Counted from the stretch's first letter, positions 19,688 through 30,774 are shown. The stretch is DNA of 64,000 nucleotides from Paenimyroides aestuarii (GCF_024628805.1 NZ_CP102382.1:2852001-2916000); one strand, 5' to 3'. Translations and numbers: made by a program. Notes: a model not told the origin generated them from the sequence alone.

Positions 19688-19891
19688 CCCGATCGCGCGG
19701 ATTTAACAACCCGATCGCGCGGATTTGCAATCCGTGCGCTAAATATAAAGAATAAAGAAGTTCATTGAAATAAAAGTGCAGTATGTCAACAAAATATTAA
19801 GCAACCGATAGTAGCAGTGCCTATTTTATAACCATAACAACAGTAGAATTGTATAGATAAAGTCACGGATTGCAAATCCGCGACATCGGGG
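19688..19891. mobile_element. Inverted-repeat-bounded element abutting 23S fragment
   Basis: The left end carries the 17-bp direct repeat CCCGATCGCGCGGATTT twice (19688-19704 and 19710-19726). The second copy extends into GCAATCCGTG. The right end at 19862-19890 is its inverted counterpart (CCCGATGTCGCGGATTTG and on, read on the minus strand), about 25 of 27 bases identical. The ~120-bp core has no gene. Each end itself contains the palindrome GGATTTGCAATCC. This fits a MITE or a paired REP (BIME) element. Confidence 0.6.
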
Positions 19892-20054
19892 TAAAAAATG
19901 TAGAAGTCGAAACAAATATTATGTTTGATACTTTACAACTTTTATAGAATACAATCCCCATTTAACAATTTAAGTGTTTAATTTTTGAAATTTAACTGAA
20001 TTAAAATGTAGAATTTTTACTTCTTTGTGTATCACAAAATACATTTTTTTAATT

Positions 20055-20062
20055 TATATTTG
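20055..20062 (+). promoter_or_regulatory. Bacteroidota -7 box
   Basis: TATATTTG matches TAnnTTTG, 60 bp before the membrane protein gene at 20123. The rest of 19892-20122 is AT-rich with nothing else recognised. Confidence 0.4.
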
Positions 20063-20122
20063 GTTGGTGTAGAAACACCTTGTGTAATTAGCAATCTACC
20101 AAGATTACAATAAAGTAGCATA

Positions 20123-20509
20123 ATGAAAACCATTAAGAAAGCCATTTTACCAATTTTGATTGCAACAGTTTGGATAAGCATATCTGAATTTGTTAGAAAT
20201 GAATTTTTACTAAAATCATATTGGATAGAACATTATGAAAGTATGGGATTGGTTTTTCCCTCCGAACCAATAAACGGAGCAATATGGGGATTGTGGTCGC
20301 TATGTTTTGCTATCAGTATTTATATCTTTTCACAAAAGTTTACATTGGCGCAGACTACTTTTATTTCGTGGTTTGTTGGATTCGTTTGTATGTGGTTGGT
20401 AATTGGCAATATGAATGTTTTACCGTTTAAAATTTTACCCTTTGCAATTCCTTTGAGTATTTTAGAAGTTTTCTTGTCTTCATTAATCGTAAAAAAGGTA
20501 AAAATATAA
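20123..20509 (+). CDS. Hypothetical four-helix membrane protein
   Basis: A 128-residue protein with four predicted membrane helices (about 8-25, 50-70, 78-98 and 102-122). The hydrophilic loop after helix 1 carries EFVRNEFLLKSYWIEHYESMG. I do not recognise the family. It stands alone between the rRNA remnant and mutS, with a promoter box upstream, in a region that looks rearranged. Confidence 0.65.
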   Translation: MKTIKKAILPILIATVWISISEFVRNEFLLKSYWIEHYESMGLVFPSEPINGAIWGLWSLCFAISIYIFSQKFTLAQTTFISWFVGFVCMWLVIGNMNVLPFKILPFAIPLSILEVFLSSLIVKKVKI

Positions 20510-20831
20510 TCGAAATACTTATTGATTTACTTTCACAAAGAAATTGAAAAACGCAACAACAGGAACCGTTACGCAACTTTTTTTCTTACTGAATCTTTTA
20601 AAGCAATAAAAAATTTGTCTTTAAATTATTGCGGGTTCATCAATTAAAAAACTGTGATTTAAAAAATCCAACACTTTTATTTTATTCGTTCAATCGGGTA
20701 AATACGTGTGTGCAATCCATTTTTATTATTGATTTAGCAAGGTATCTTTCCAAAAAACAAAACAACATTCTGCTAGATTTATTTTTTCTGTGGTAGAAAT
20801 GATATATTTGTAAATTATTAAATACAAAAAC
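20510..20831 (+). promoter_or_regulatory. Gene-free gap with mutS promoter
   Basis: This 322-bp AT-rich gap shows one feature: TATATTTG at 20803-20810, a good TAnnTTTG box 21 bp before the mutS ATG. No RNA gene or repeat was recognised in the rest. Confidence 0.45.
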
Positions 20832-23435
20832 ATGTCAGCAAAGGAAAAAGTAAAAAAAGAAACCCCATTAATGCAACAATACAATCAGATAAAAGCAAAA
20901 TATCCAGATGCTTGTTTGCTTTTTCGAGTGGGCGATTTTTACGAAACCTTTGGCGAAGATGCGGTGCGAACGGCAAAAGTTTTGGGTATTACCTTAACCA
21001 AACGTGGCGCTGGTTCTACGAGCGAAACCGAACTGGCTGGTTTTCCGCATCATTCCTTAAATGTATATTTGCCCAAGTTGGTCAAAGCGGGATTGCGGGT
21101 GGCTATTTGCGATCAGTTAGAAGATCCCAAAATGGCTAAAACCATTGTGAAACGTGGCGTTACAGAATTGGTTACACCCGGCGTTGCGATTAATGATGAA
21201 GTGTTGCAATCTAAAAGCAACAACTTTTTGGCGGCTTTGCATTTTGGAAAGAAAAACATTGGAATTGCTTTTTTAGATGTTTCAACTGGCGAATTTCTAA
21301 CTTCACAAGGAAACGAAGAATACATTGATAAATTACTGCAAAACTTTAAACCCAGCGAAGTTTTGGTTCAAAAAGGGAATAAAAATCATTTTTTGCATCA
21401 TTTTGGAAGCGATTTTAACTTGTTCTATTTAGAAGATTGGATTTTTAAAGACGATTATGCCAACGAAAGCTTAACCAATCACTTTAAAACCAATTCGTTG
21501 AAAGGTTTTGGAATTGATGAATTGCAAGAAGGCATTATTTCTTGTGGAGCTATCTTATACTATTTATCTGAAACACAGCACAATAAAATTCAACACATTA
21601 CTAATATTCAGCGAATTGCCGAAGATGCATATGTGTGGATGGATCGATTTACCATTCGAAATTTAGAATTATACGGTTCTGCAAACGAAAATGCCACTAC
21701 CCTTTTAGATGTAATCGACAAAACCTTGTCGCCAATGGGCGGTCGTTTATTGAAACGTTGGCTGGCTCTGCCTTTAAAGGATATTGATGCCATTAACAAA
21801 CGCTTTGATGTGGTGGATTATTTTAAATCAAATGCCGATATTTTACAAAATTTTCAATACCAAATCAAACAGATTTCCGATTTGGAACGATTGATTTCAA
21901 AACTGGCTACCGGAAAAATCTCACCTCGTGAATTCGTTATTTTAAAAGAAAGTTTAGATGCGATTATTCCTTTAAAAGAAACCGCCTTGAAGTCTAAAAA
22001 CGATGCGTTGAAAGTGATTGGCGATAATTTACATGCCTGCGAACTGCTTCGTGAAAAAATTGCTACAACCATTTCTCCCGATGCCCCAGTTGCTTTAAAC
22101 AAAGGAAATGCCATTGCAAATGGCGTAAATGAAGAGCTCGACGAATTGCGAAATATCTCCCAATCGGGTAAGTCGTTTTTAGAAGCATTGGAACAGCGCG
22201 AAATCGAGACAACTGGAATTCCTTCTCTAAAAGTGGCTTTTAATAATGTTTTTGGATACTATATCGAAGTGCGAAACACACACAAAGATAAAGTTCCCGA
22301 AACTTGGATTCGCAAACAAACTCTTGTAAGTGCCGAAAGATACATCACCGAAGAATTAAAAGAATACGAAGCAAAAATTTTGGGTGCCGAAGAGCGCATT
22401 TCTAAAATCGAAGCCGAAATTTACGAAAAATTCATCATGTGGTGTGCGCAGTATATTCAGCCGGTGCAAATGAATGCCCACCTAGTGGCGCAATTAGATT
22501 GCTTGCAATCATATACTCAATTGGCTACCGAAAATCAGTATGTACGCCCAATTATTGAAGAAAATCATGTGTTGGATATCAAAGAAGGACGCCACCCAGT
22601 TATTGAAAAACAATTACCTGTGGGCACGCCCTATATTTCAAACGATGTGTATTTAGATACGCATTCGCAGCAAATCATCATGATTACAGGACCCAATATG
22701 TCGGGTAAATCGGCTATTTTGCGACAAACTGCACTCATTGTTTTGTTGGCGCAAATGGGAAGTTTTGTTCCGGCAAGTGCGGTAACAATGGGGATTGTTG
22801 ATAAAATATTCACGCGTGTGGGTGCTTCAGACAATATTTCAATGGGTGAATCTACCTTTATGGTGGAAATGAACGAAACCGCATCAATTCTTAATAATTT
22901 AACCAATCGCAGTTTGGTTTTGTTAGATGAAATTGGCCGCGGAACATCAACCTACGACGGAATTTCTATTGCTTGGGCAATTGCAGAATACATCCACGAA
23001 CATCCGCAAAAAGCAAAAACATTGTTTGCAACGCATTATCATGAATTAAATGATATGCAGGAGCAATTCCACCGAATTAAAAACTTTAATGTATCGGTTA
23101 AAGAACTCAAAGACAACGTGCTGTTTTTAAGAAAGTTAATCCCAGGGGGTAGCGCACACAGTTTTGGTATTCACGTAGCAAAAATGGCCGGAATGCCCAA
23201 TTTAGTGGTTCAAAAAGCACAAAAAATATTAAAAAAATTAGAAGCAAGTCACAAAACCGAAAATACGACTAAAGCGTTGAAACAAGACGACTTGCAATTA
23301 TCAATTTTTAAATTAGATGATCCAATTTTAGAAGAAATTCGCGATGAAATAACTCATCTAGACATCAATACCCTTACTCCGGTTGAAGCCTTGATGAAAT
23401 TAAACGAAATCAAAAAAATGGTTTCCAAAAAATAG
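20832..23435 (+). CDS. mutS: DNA mismatch repair protein MutS
   Basis: An 867-residue MutS. The N-terminal mismatch-recognition motif lies in [14 protein letters not shown], with Phe and Glu as the mismatch-contacting residues. Walker A GPNMSGKS is at 620-627. The segment following includes [17 protein letters not shown] and Walker [17 protein letters not shown]-terminal HTH region ([16 protein letters not shown]) follows. Full length, so mismatch recognition should be intact. It is a single-gene unit. Confidence 0.97.
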   Translation: MSAKEKVKKETPLMQQYNQIKAKYPDACLLFRVGDFYETFGEDAVRTAKVLGITLTKRGAGSTSETELAGFPHHSLNVYLPKLVKAGLRVAICDQLEDPKMAKTIVKRGVTELVTPGVAINDEVLQSKSNNFLAALHFGKKNIGIAFLDVSTGEFLTSQGNEEYIDKLLQNFKPSEVLVQKGNKNHFLHHFGSDFNLFYLEDWIFKDDYANESLTNHFKTNSLKGFGIDELQEGIISCGAILYYLSETQHNKIQHITNIQRIAEDAYVWMDRFTIRNLELYGSANENATTLLDVIDKTLSPMGGRLLKRWLALPLKDIDAINKRFDVVDYFKSNADILQNFQYQIKQISDLERLISKLATGKISPREFVILKESLDAIIPLKETALKSKNDALKVIGDNLHACELLREKIATTISPDAPVALNKGNAIANGVNEELDELRNISQSGKSFLEALEQREIETTGIPSLKVAFNNVFGYYIEVRNTHKDKVPETWIRKQTLVSAERYITEELKEYEAKILGAEERISKIEAEIYEKFIMWCAQYIQPVQMNAHLVAQLDCLQSYTQLATENQYVRPIIEENHVLDIKEGRHPVIEKQLPVGTPYISNDVYLDTHSQQIIMITGPNMSGKSAILRQTALIVLLAQMGSFVPASAVTMGIVDKIFTRVGASDNISMGESTFMVEMNETASILNNLTNRSLVLLDEIGRGTSTYDGISIAWAIAEYIHEHPQKAKTLFATHYHELNDMQEQFHRIKNFNVSVKELKDNVLFLRKLIPGGSAHSFGIHVAKMAGMPNLVVQKAQKILKKLEASHKTENTTKALKQDDLQLSIFKLDDPILEEIRDEITHLDINTLTPVEALMKLNEIKKMVSKK

Positions 23436-23607
23436 GATTCTATCGATTATTTAATTACTGCTTGCAAACAATTTAGTTTCAACAACTCTGCATCTTTTTA
23501 CAAAATAAAACGAGTTGTAGTTGAACACAAAATATTTGGCAAAAAGCAATTTGAAAAATAGCATAAAAAACCTACTAAATAATTTTCATTAAATCAATTA
23601 CATATAC

Positions 23608-23615
23608 TATTTTTG
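23608..23615 (+). promoter_or_regulatory. Promoter -7 box of purH
   Basis: TATTTTTG matches TAnnTTTG, 26 bp upstream of the purH ATG. Confidence 0.5.
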
Positions 23616-23641
23616 CACCTTAAAAACAACATACAACAATA

Positions 23642-25174
23642 ATGAGTACATCTAAACAAATTCAATCGGCGTTAATTTCAGTATTTGACAAAAATGGATT
23701 AGAACCGATTGTAAAAGAATTGCATAAAAACAACGTAACTATTTACTCAACAGGCGGTACCGAAACGTTTATCAAAGATTTGGGCATTCCTGTTGTTCCG
23801 GTTGAAGACGTTACATCGTATCCATCGATTTTAGGCGGACGTGTAAAAACATTGCACCCTAAGATTTTTGGTGGAATTTTGAACCGTCAGGACAATGAAA
23901 CCGACGTGCAACAAATGATCGATTATGCCATTCCACAGATTGATTTAGTTATTGTTGACTTGTATCCGTTTGAAAAAACAGTTGCATCGGGTGCTGATGA
24001 AGCAGCAATTATCGAAAAGATTGATATTGGGGGTATTTCGTTAATTCGTGCAGGTGCTAAAAATTTTAAAGACACAGTGATTGTTGCATCGGTTGATGAA
24101 TATGAAACCTTTTTAAATTTTTACACTTCAGAGAATGGAGCTACAACGCTGGCTCAACGCAAATATTTGGCGGCAAAAGCATTCCATGTATCATCGCATT
24201 ACGACGGTGCTATTTTCAATTATTTCAACCAAGAAATAAACGAACCTGTGTTAAAAATAAGCCAAGGCGAAGCACAAACATTGCGTTATGGAGAAAACCC
24301 ACATCAAAAAGGAATTTTCTTTGGAAATTTTGATGAAATGTTTGAAAAGTTACACGGAAAAGAGTTATCTTACAACAATTTATTAGATGTGGATGCTGCC
24401 GTTAACTTAATGAACGAATTTAAAGGCGATGCTCCTACTTTTGCTATATTGAAACACAACAATGCGTGTGGTGTGGCACAAAAACCAACTATGAAAGAAG
24501 CTTATTTGGCTGCTTTGGCTGGCGATCCCACATCTGCTTTTGGCGGTGTTTTAATTGCAAATGGCAATATTGATAAAGAAACAGCAACAGAAATTAACAA
24601 CTTGTTCTGTGAAATTGTAATCGCTCCTAGTTATGACGCAGACGCAGTGGCAATTTTACAAGAAAAGAAAAATAGAATTATATTAATTATCAAAGATATT
24701 GAATTGCCAAAAACACAAGTTAGAACGTGTTTAAACGGAATTTTGTTTCAAGATAAAGACAATGTAACAGATACTAAAGAACATTTAACCAACGTTACAA
24801 CTTTAGTGGCTGATACAAAACAGATTGAAGATTTATTGTTTGCTTCTAAAATTTGCAAACACACCAAATCAAACACAATTGTTTTAGCAAAAAACAAAGA
24901 GTTGTGTGCTTCGGGAACCGGGCAAACATCTCGCGTAGATGCATTAAAACAAGCAATTGACAAAGCAAATGCGTTTGGTATTGATTTAACCGATGCAGTA
25001 ATGGCAAGCGATGCATTTTTCCCATTCCCAGATTGCGTGGAAATTGCAAAAAAAGCCGGTATTGCAGCAGTTATTCAACCAGGCGGATCAATTAAAGACA
25101 ATTTAAGCATTGATTATTGTAACGAAAACCAAATGGTTATGGTAACCACAGGTATCCGTCACTTTAAACATTAA
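23642..25174 (+). CDS. purH: Bifunctional AICAR transformylase/IMP cyclohydrolase PurH
   Basis: A 510-residue enzyme for the last two steps of IMP synthesis. The N-terminal MGS-like cyclohydrolase domain (about 1-195) contains YSTGGTETFI, GGRVKTLHPKIFGG and DLYPFEKTV. The transformylase domain contains RYGENPHQKG and LKHNNACGVA, with the catalytic Lys-His pair. The C-terminal GGSIKD and TGIRHFKH are typical. Full length. The mreB start lies 45 bp downstream. Confidence 0.97.
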   Translation: MSTSKQIQSALISVFDKNGLEPIVKELHKNNVTIYSTGGTETFIKDLGIPVVPVEDVTSYPSILGGRVKTLHPKIFGGILNRQDNETDVQQMIDYAIPQIDLVIVDLYPFEKTVASGADEAAIIEKIDIGGISLIRAGAKNFKDTVIVASVDEYETFLNFYTSENGATTLAQRKYLAAKAFHVSSHYDGAIFNYFNQEINEPVLKISQGEAQTLRYGENPHQKGIFFGNFDEMFEKLHGKELSYNNLLDVDAAVNLMNEFKGDAPTFAILKHNNACGVAQKPTMKEAYLAALAGDPTSAFGGVLIANGNIDKETATEINNLFCEIVIAPSYDADAVAILQEKKNRIILIIKDIELPKTQVRTCLNGILFQDKDNVTDTKEHLTNVTTLVADTKQIEDLLFASKICKHTKSNTIVLAKNKELCASGTGQTSRVDALKQAIDKANAFGIDLTDAVMASDAFFPFPDCVEIAKKAGIAAVIQPGGSIKDNLSIDYCNENQMVMVTTGIRHFKH

Positions 25175-25219
25175 AAAATAGAACGGAATAGTTTAACTTA
25201 ACACCATTTTAAAAATTAT

Positions 25220-26248
25220 ATGGGATTTTTTGATTTCATGACCGAGGAAATCGCTATGGACCTTGGTACTGCAAATACGTTAATAATACACAACGGAAAA
25301 GTTGTGGTTGACAGTCCTTCGATTGTTGCCCGCGACCGTGTTTCTGGAAAAATAATTGCTGTGGGTAAAGAAGCCAGCTTAATGCAAGGAAAAACCCACG
25401 ACAACATTAAAACTATTCGTCCGTTAAAAGATGGTGTTATTGCAGATTTTGATGCTTCTGAAAAAATGATCAGTTTGTTCATTAAAAGCATTCCCGCATT
25501 AAAAAAACGCTTATTTACACCAGCATTGCGCATGGTGGTTTGTATTCCTTCGGGAATTACAGAGGTGGAAATGCGTGCGGTGAAAGAATCATGCGAACGT
25601 GTGAACGGTAAAGAAGTTTATTTAATACACGAACCAATGGCAGCAGCTATTGGTATTGGGGTGGATATTATGCAGCCCAAAGGAAACATGATTGTTGATA
25701 TTGGTGGTGGTACTACCGAAATTGCCGTTCTGGCATTGGGCGGTATTGTTTGCGACAAATCGGTAAAAATTGCCGGTGATGTGTTTACAAACGACATCAT
25801 TTATTACATGCGTACCCAACACAATCTATTTGTGGGTGAAGGAACAGCAGAAAAAATTAAAATTGAAATTGGCGCAGCTATTGAAGATTTAGACCAAGGA
25901 CCAGAAGATTTAATGGTGCAAGGGCGTGACTTGTTAACAGGGAAACCAAAACAAGTAAATGTATCATATAGAGAAATTGCCAAAGCATTAGACAAATCTA
26001 TTCAGCGTATTGAAGATGCTGTAATGGAAACCTTGTCACAAACACCTCCAGAATTGGCTGCCGATATTTACAATACTGGTATCTATTTAGCAGGTGGTGG
26101 ATCAATGTTAAGAGGTTTGGATAAACGCATCTCTCAAAAAACCGATTTACCCGTTTATATTGCAGAAGATCCTTTACGAGCTGTGGTTCGCGGAACAGGA
26201 ATCGTTATTAAAAACATAGAGAAGTTTAAAAGCATTCTTATAAAATAA
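25220..26248 (+). CDS. mreB: Rod shape-determining protein MreB
   Basis: A 342-residue actin homologue that guides lateral wall synthesis. The phosphate 1 motif is DLGTANTL near the N-terminus, phosphate 2 is VDIGGGTTEIAVL, and the adenosine motif is LAGGGSMLRGL. Normal length. It heads the operon mreB-mreC-mreD-mrdA-rodA with tight spacing or overlaps. Confidence 0.97.
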   Translation: MGFFDFMTEEIAMDLGTANTLIIHNGKVVVDSPSIVARDRVSGKIIAVGKEASLMQGKTHDNIKTIRPLKDGVIADFDASEKMISLFIKSIPALKKRLFTPALRMVVCIPSGITEVEMRAVKESCERVNGKEVYLIHEPMAAAIGIGVDIMQPKGNMIVDIGGGTTEIAVLALGGIVCDKSVKIAGDVFTNDIIYYMRTQHNLFVGEGTAEKIKIEIGAAIEDLDQGPEDLMVQGRDLLTGKPKQVNVSYREIAKALDKSIQRIEDAVMETLSQTPPELAADIYNTGIYLAGGGSMLRGLDKRISQKTDLPVYIAEDPLRAVVRGTGIVIKNIEKFKSILIK

Positions 26249-26264
26249 AAAACGCCAATTTAGT

Positions 26265-27098
26265 ATGCAGCAAATCATTTATTTTATAACAAAAAACAGT
26301 ACAAAGTTACTGTTTTTGCTGCTTTTAGTAGTTTCATTATACTTAACCGTACAAAGCCATTCGTACCACCAAAGCCAAGTGCTTCACAGTGCAAATGTTG
26401 TTTCGGGAACTATTTATGAAAAAACAAATAGCATCACCGAATATTTGCATTTAAAAGAAGAAAATGAACGTTTGGCAGAAGAAAACGTGAAAATGAAACA
26501 AATTCTGTACAACAGCCAATTGATTGTTGACAGTACTTTTGCGGTGAATCCAGAAATGCGTATTGCCCAAGACTATAAAATGTTTAAGGCAAAAATCATT
26601 AAAAATTCTTTTTTTAAAAAAGAAAATTACCTCACTATAAAAGGCGGAAAATTAAACGGGATTAAAAAAGACATGGGCGTTATAAACGCTAAAGGCGTAA
26701 TTGGCATTGTGGAAAATGTATCAAAAAATTATGCCACCGTGCAAAGCATTTTAAACAGACACACTAAAATTGGTGCAAAGGTGAGCAACACCAACCACTT
26801 TGGAACCATTACCTGGGACGGAAAAAACACCGGATTTGTTCAACTTACCGATATTCCTAAATTGGCAGCACTGCGCAAAGGCGATTCTATTGTAACCGGC
26901 GGTATTTCTACAATTTTTCCGGAAAATATTCCTGTGGGAGTGGTTGATAAAGTGTTTACGTCTAAAAATTCAAATTTTTACACTATCAACGTGCGTTTGT
27001 TTAACGATATGACCAATATTAGTTCGGTTTATTTAATCGAGCACGTGCACATAAAAGAAATTTCACAACTCGAAGAAGAAACAGTAAGCGATGAATAA
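26265..27098 (+). CDS. mreC: Rod shape-determining protein MreC
   Basis: A 277-residue protein with one N-terminal membrane helix (about 12-30), a short coiled coil (LHLKEENERLAEENVKMKQ near 62-80) and a beta-barrel periplasmic domain with GVIGIVENVSKNYATVQ and GDSIVTGGIST. It links MreB to PBP2 in the elongasome. Its last 8 bp overlap mreD. Confidence 0.95.
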   Translation: MQQIIYFITKNSTKLLFLLLLVVSLYLTVQSHSYHQSQVLHSANVVSGTIYEKTNSITEYLHLKEENERLAEENVKMKQILYNSQLIVDSTFAVNPEMRIAQDYKMFKAKIIKNSFFKKENYLTIKGGKLNGIKKDMGVINAKGVIGIVENVSKNYATVQSILNRHTKIGAKVSNTNHFGTITWDGKNTGFVQLTDIPKLAALRKGDSIVTGGISTIFPENIPVGVVDKVFTSKNSNFYTINVRLFNDMTNISSVYLIEHVHIKEISQLEEETVSDE

Positions 27099-27597
27099 CA
27101 CCACACTTCTCAATACTTTTCGTTTTATTGTTCTTGTATTTTTTCAGGTAACAGTATTCAACAATATTCATTTTTTTGGATTTGTAACCCCATACCCTTA
27201 TATTTTATTTATTTTATTATATCCTTTAAACACCAACCGACATTTATTCTTGATTTTAAGTTTTGTTTTGGGATTAATTCTCGACATTTTCAACAACTCG
27301 GGCGGTGTGCATACCACAGCCTGCATAACATTGGCGTTTGTTCGTGAAAATTTGTTAAAAATGGCATTTGGTTATAGTTATGAATTCCATATGATGCATA
27401 TCACCGATAAGTTTTCTTCTGAATTGGTTACTTACGTTATCACCTCGGTTTTAATACATCATACCGTACTTATTTCACTAGAAGTTTTTAACTTTAGCTT
27501 TATTTTGGAGATTTTATTGCGAATTGTAACTTCAGCTGCTTTTACAATCCTTTTAATTTTTCTTATAATAGGATTAATTAAATCGCCACGAAAATGA
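27091..27597 (+). CDS. mreD: Rod shape-determining protein MreD
   Basis: A 168-residue integral membrane protein with about five helices. It is short and hydrophobic with the conserved core GLILDIFNNSGGVHTTACI, as in Bacteroidota MreD. It overlaps mreC by 8 bp and mrdA by 4 bp, so its identity is supported by position. Confidence 0.9.
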   Translation: MNNTTLLNTFRFIVLVFFQVTVFNNIHFFGFVTPYPYILFILLYPLNTNRHLFLILSFVLGLILDIFNNSGGVHTTACITLAFVRENLLKMAFGYSYEFHMMHITDKFSSELVTYVITSVLIHHTVLISLEVFNFSFILEILLRIVTSAAFTILLIFLIIGLIKSPRK

Positions 27598-29510
27598 GAA
27601 AACTGTTATTTCCCATCATCATCATTTTGGCTGCAATTGTTATTGTGGCAAGGCTTTTTTATTTACAGGTAATAGATGATTCTTTCTTAAAAAAAGCAGA
27701 TATAAATGCTTTAAAGATTGTTTACGATTATCCAGAGCGCGGTTATATTTATGATAGAAATGGACAACTTTTAGTAGCCAATCAGCCCAGTTATGATATC
27801 ATGGTGATTCCAAATGAAGCTAAAAATATTGATACTTTAGAAATTTGCAACATTTTAGAAATCACCAAAGAAGATTATATTAAAAAATTAGAAAAAGCAA
27901 AAGTATATTCCCCTCGCCTACCATCGGTATTTTTGGCACAATTAACCAAAACCGAATTTGCTGCTTTTCAAGAAAAAATCCGTCATTTTAAAGGATTTTA
28001 TATACAGAAGCGAAACTTACGCGATTATCAGGTGGACTTTGGTGCCAATGTGTTTGGATACATCCGCCAAATCAATGAAATGGAACTGAAAAAAAGACCT
28101 TATTACAAATCGGGTGAATTAATCGGTATGCGCGGTGTGGAACAAGCATATGAAGAAGATCTGCGAGGTGTTCGTGGGGTATATTACATCCAAAAAGATA
28201 AATTCAACAAAGAAATAGGCTCTTTTAAAGAAGGGATTTACGATACGGTTGCCGTGAAAGGAAACGATGTGACCATCACAATTGATAAAGAGTTGCAAAA
28301 ATACGGCGAAGAATTAATGATACGCAAACGCGGTGGTATTGTAGCAATTGAACCCAAAACCGGTGAAATTCTGGCATTGGTCACAGCTCCGTCTTATGAC
28401 CCTAGTTTGTTAGTAGGTCGCGACCGTTCCAAAAATTATGTACGAATAGACAGCATTCCGGGTAAACCATTTTTCGATAAAGTGTTGCAAGGACAGTTTC
28501 CTCCGGGATCACCTTTTAAAATTTTAACCGGATTAATTGGTTTGCAAGAAGAAGTGATTGATACACAAACGGGATTTTCATGTAGTCACGGGTTTTATGT
28601 AGGCGGGCGTTTTATGAAATGTCACGATGCCGGTACATGGAATCTTCACCCTGCTATTGCCAAATCGTGCAACACCTATTTTGCACAAACTTATATGCGA
28701 ATTATTAACAAATATCCTACATCGTCGCAAGGTGTTGATGCATGGTATAACCATTTAAAAAGCTTTGGTTTAGACGATTATATGGGATATGATTTACCTT
28801 CTGGGCAAAAGGGTCGCATACCCACATCAGACTATTACAACAGGCAATATAAAGGCTGGAACTGGAAAAGCACAACCATCGTTTCAAATGCTATTGGTCA
28901 GGGAGAAGTCGTGATGACCCCTATTCAATTGGCAAATGTGATGTGTGCCGTTGCAAACGAAGGGTATTATTACACGCCGCATATCATCAAAAAAATAGAA
29001 AATAAACAAATTGACAAATCGTTCATTCAGAAAAAGCAAACCACAATCGATAGGCAACATTTCCGTCCGGTTATTGATGGTTTAGAAGAGGTTTACTTGT
29101 CAGGAACAGCAAGCAGATTGCGAATTCCAGATATTACTATTTGTGGTAAAACCGGAACGGTCGAAAACTTTGCAACGGTTGACGGCGAAAAAGTAAAACT
29201 ACAAGATCATTCGGTTTTCTTAGCTTTTGCCCCCAAAGAAAATCCCAGAATTGTTATAGCCGTTTTTATAGAAAATGGTGGTTTTGGAGCAACGTGGGCA
29301 GGACCAATCGCATCGTTAATGATCGAAAAATATATAAAAAAAGAAATTACACGTACCGATTTAGAAAAACGCATGTTAGAAGGTGATTTATCTGCAAATT
29401 ATATCCTAAAAGATATTTCAGATAAACAGCAAGAAGAAAAAGAACGTTTAAGACGTTTAGAAAAAGAACGCTTATTAAAACTAAAAGCCAAGCAAAATGG
29501 TAAAAACTAA
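27594..29510 (+). CDS. mrdA: Penicillin-binding protein 2 (elongasome transpeptidase)
   Basis: A 638-residue class B PBP. An N-terminal membrane anchor (about 5-25) is followed by the pedestal domain with ERGYIYDRNG. The transpeptidase domain has the catalytic Ser306 in SPFK, the SCN motif at 358-360 and KTG at 519-521. A Lys/Arg/Glu-rich tail of about 40 residues ends the protein. It makes the cross-links of side-wall peptidoglycan together with RodA, encoded next with a 14-bp overlap. Confidence 0.95.
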   Translation: MRKLLFPIIIILAAIVIVARLFYLQVIDDSFLKKADINALKIVYDYPERGYIYDRNGQLLVANQPSYDIMVIPNEAKNIDTLEICNILEITKEDYIKKLEKAKVYSPRLPSVFLAQLTKTEFAAFQEKIRHFKGFYIQKRNLRDYQVDFGANVFGYIRQINEMELKKRPYYKSGELIGMRGVEQAYEEDLRGVRGVYYIQKDKFNKEIGSFKEGIYDTVAVKGNDVTITIDKELQKYGEELMIRKRGGIVAIEPKTGEILALVTAPSYDPSLLVGRDRSKNYVRIDSIPGKPFFDKVLQGQFPPGSPFKILTGLIGLQEEVIDTQTGFSCSHGFYVGGRFMKCHDAGTWNLHPAIAKSCNTYFAQTYMRIINKYPTSSQGVDAWYNHLKSFGLDDYMGYDLPSGQKGRIPTSDYYNRQYKGWNWKSTTIVSNAIGQGEVVMTPIQLANVMCAVANEGYYYTPHIIKKIENKQIDKSFIQKKQTTIDRQHFRPVIDGLEEVYLSGTASRLRIPDITICGKTGTVENFATVDGEKVKLQDHSVFLAFAPKENPRIVIAVFIENGGFGATWAGPIASLMIEKYIKKEITRTDLEKRMLEGDLSANYILKDISDKQQEEKERLRRLEKERLLKLKAKQNGKN

Positions 29511-30774
29511 ACACTTAGCAAATCAAAGCGTAATAGCCAATGTAGATTGGTTGAGTATATTTCTGTACGCAGTGCTTGTGATTTTTGGATGGATGAATAT
29601 ATATTCTGCCTCATTGCCGCTTGAACCCACCTCTGTTTTCGATTTTAGCCAAATTTTCGGAAAACAATTATTGTTTATTGGAATTACCATACCAGTAATC
29701 ATTGTTATTCTATCGCTAGATGCAAAAGTTTATGAAAAATATTCCATCATATATTATTTCATAGGCATATTGCTCTTAATGGGGTTGTTTGTGTTTGGAA
29801 AAACCATAAAAGGACAAACCAACTGGTATCAGTTTGGAGGTATTAGTATGCAACCATCAGAGTTTGCAAAGATTGGAACAGCTTTGTTTTTATCAAAATA
29901 CATTAGCGAAAATCAAACATTATACGAAACCTTAAAAGAGCAAGCCATTCCGTTGGGAATCATACTGTTGCCCGTTGCCTTCATTATGTTGCAACCCGAT
30001 ACAGGATCAGCCATGATATTTGCTGTACTTTTTTTAGTTTTATACCGCGAAGGATTTCCCGCTTGGTACTTATGGACTGGTTTTATAGCCATACTTCTGT
30101 TTATTCTAGCTTTAACTATGCAACCAGTTATTTTAATCATTTTTATTCTTTTAGGATGCATTATTCACTATTTCTACAACAAAAGCATTCATAGAAACCC
30201 GATTGTATATGTTCTCTTGGCAGTTGCAATGAGCGCGTTTGTTTTTTCGGTAGATTATGTATTTGAAAATGTTTTAGAATCGCATCAAAAAGACCGTATT
30301 AATGTGTTGCTCGGTGGCGATGATGTGAACATGAAGAAAGAAGGTTACAACCTCAACCAAGCCATGATTGCTATTGGATCAGGTGGTTGGATTGGCAAAG
30401 GATTTTTAGAAGGTACACAAACAAAAGGGGGGTTTGTTCCTGAACAACACACCGATTATATTTTCACAACTGTGGGAGAAGAATGGGGTTTTGCCGGTTC
30501 TCTTCTTGTGGTAGCTTGCTTTATTACGTTGGTACTACGCATTGTTTACTTATCGGAAAAGCAAAAAAATAATTTTGCACGAATCTACGGATATTGCGTG
30601 GCAGCTATTTTATTTATGCACTTTTTTGTAAATGTTTCCATGCTTATTGGAATTTTCCCAACAATCGGTGTGCCATTGCCGTTTTTCTCTTACGGAGGAT
30701 CGAGCTTAATTGCCTTTACTTTACTGCTTTTTATCTTTTTAAAATTAGATGCCAATAAAGTAAATGAATGGTAA
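29497..30774 (+). CDS. rodA: Peptidoglycan glycosyltransferase RodA
   Basis: A 425-residue SEDS-family polymerase with about ten membrane helices. Family marks are GGISMQPSEFAKIG, QPDTGSAMI with its Asp, the long loop ending in GFVPEQHTDYIFTTVGEEWGF, and FPTIGVPLPFFSYGGSS. It polymerises lipid II for cell elongation with PBP2. It is last in the mre operon. Confidence 0.97.
   Translation: MVKTKHLANQSVIANVDWLSIFLYAVLVIFGWMNIYSASLPLEPTSVFDFSQIFGKQLLFIGITIPVIIVILSLDAKVYEKYSIIYYFIGILLLMGLFVFGKTIKGQTNWYQFGGISMQPSEFAKIGTALFLSKYISENQTLYETLKEQAIPLGIILLPVAFIMLQPDTGSAMIFAVLFLVLYREGFPAWYLWTGFIAILLFILALTMQPVILIIFILLGCIIHYFYNKSIHRNPIVYVLLAVAMSAFVFSVDYVFENVLESHQKDRINVLLGGDDVNMKKEGYNLNQAMIAIGSGGWIGKGFLEGTQTKGGFVPEQHTDYIFTTVGEEWGFAGSLLVVACFITLVLRIVYLSEKQKNNFARIYGYCVAAILFMHFFVNVSMLIGIFPTIGVPLPFFSYGGSSLIAFTLLLFIFLKLDANKVNEW

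Noticed and set aside
19688..19891. Simple insertion of an element into an intact 23S gene
   Set aside because: 23S sequence does not resume after the element, so insertion alone cannot explain the break.
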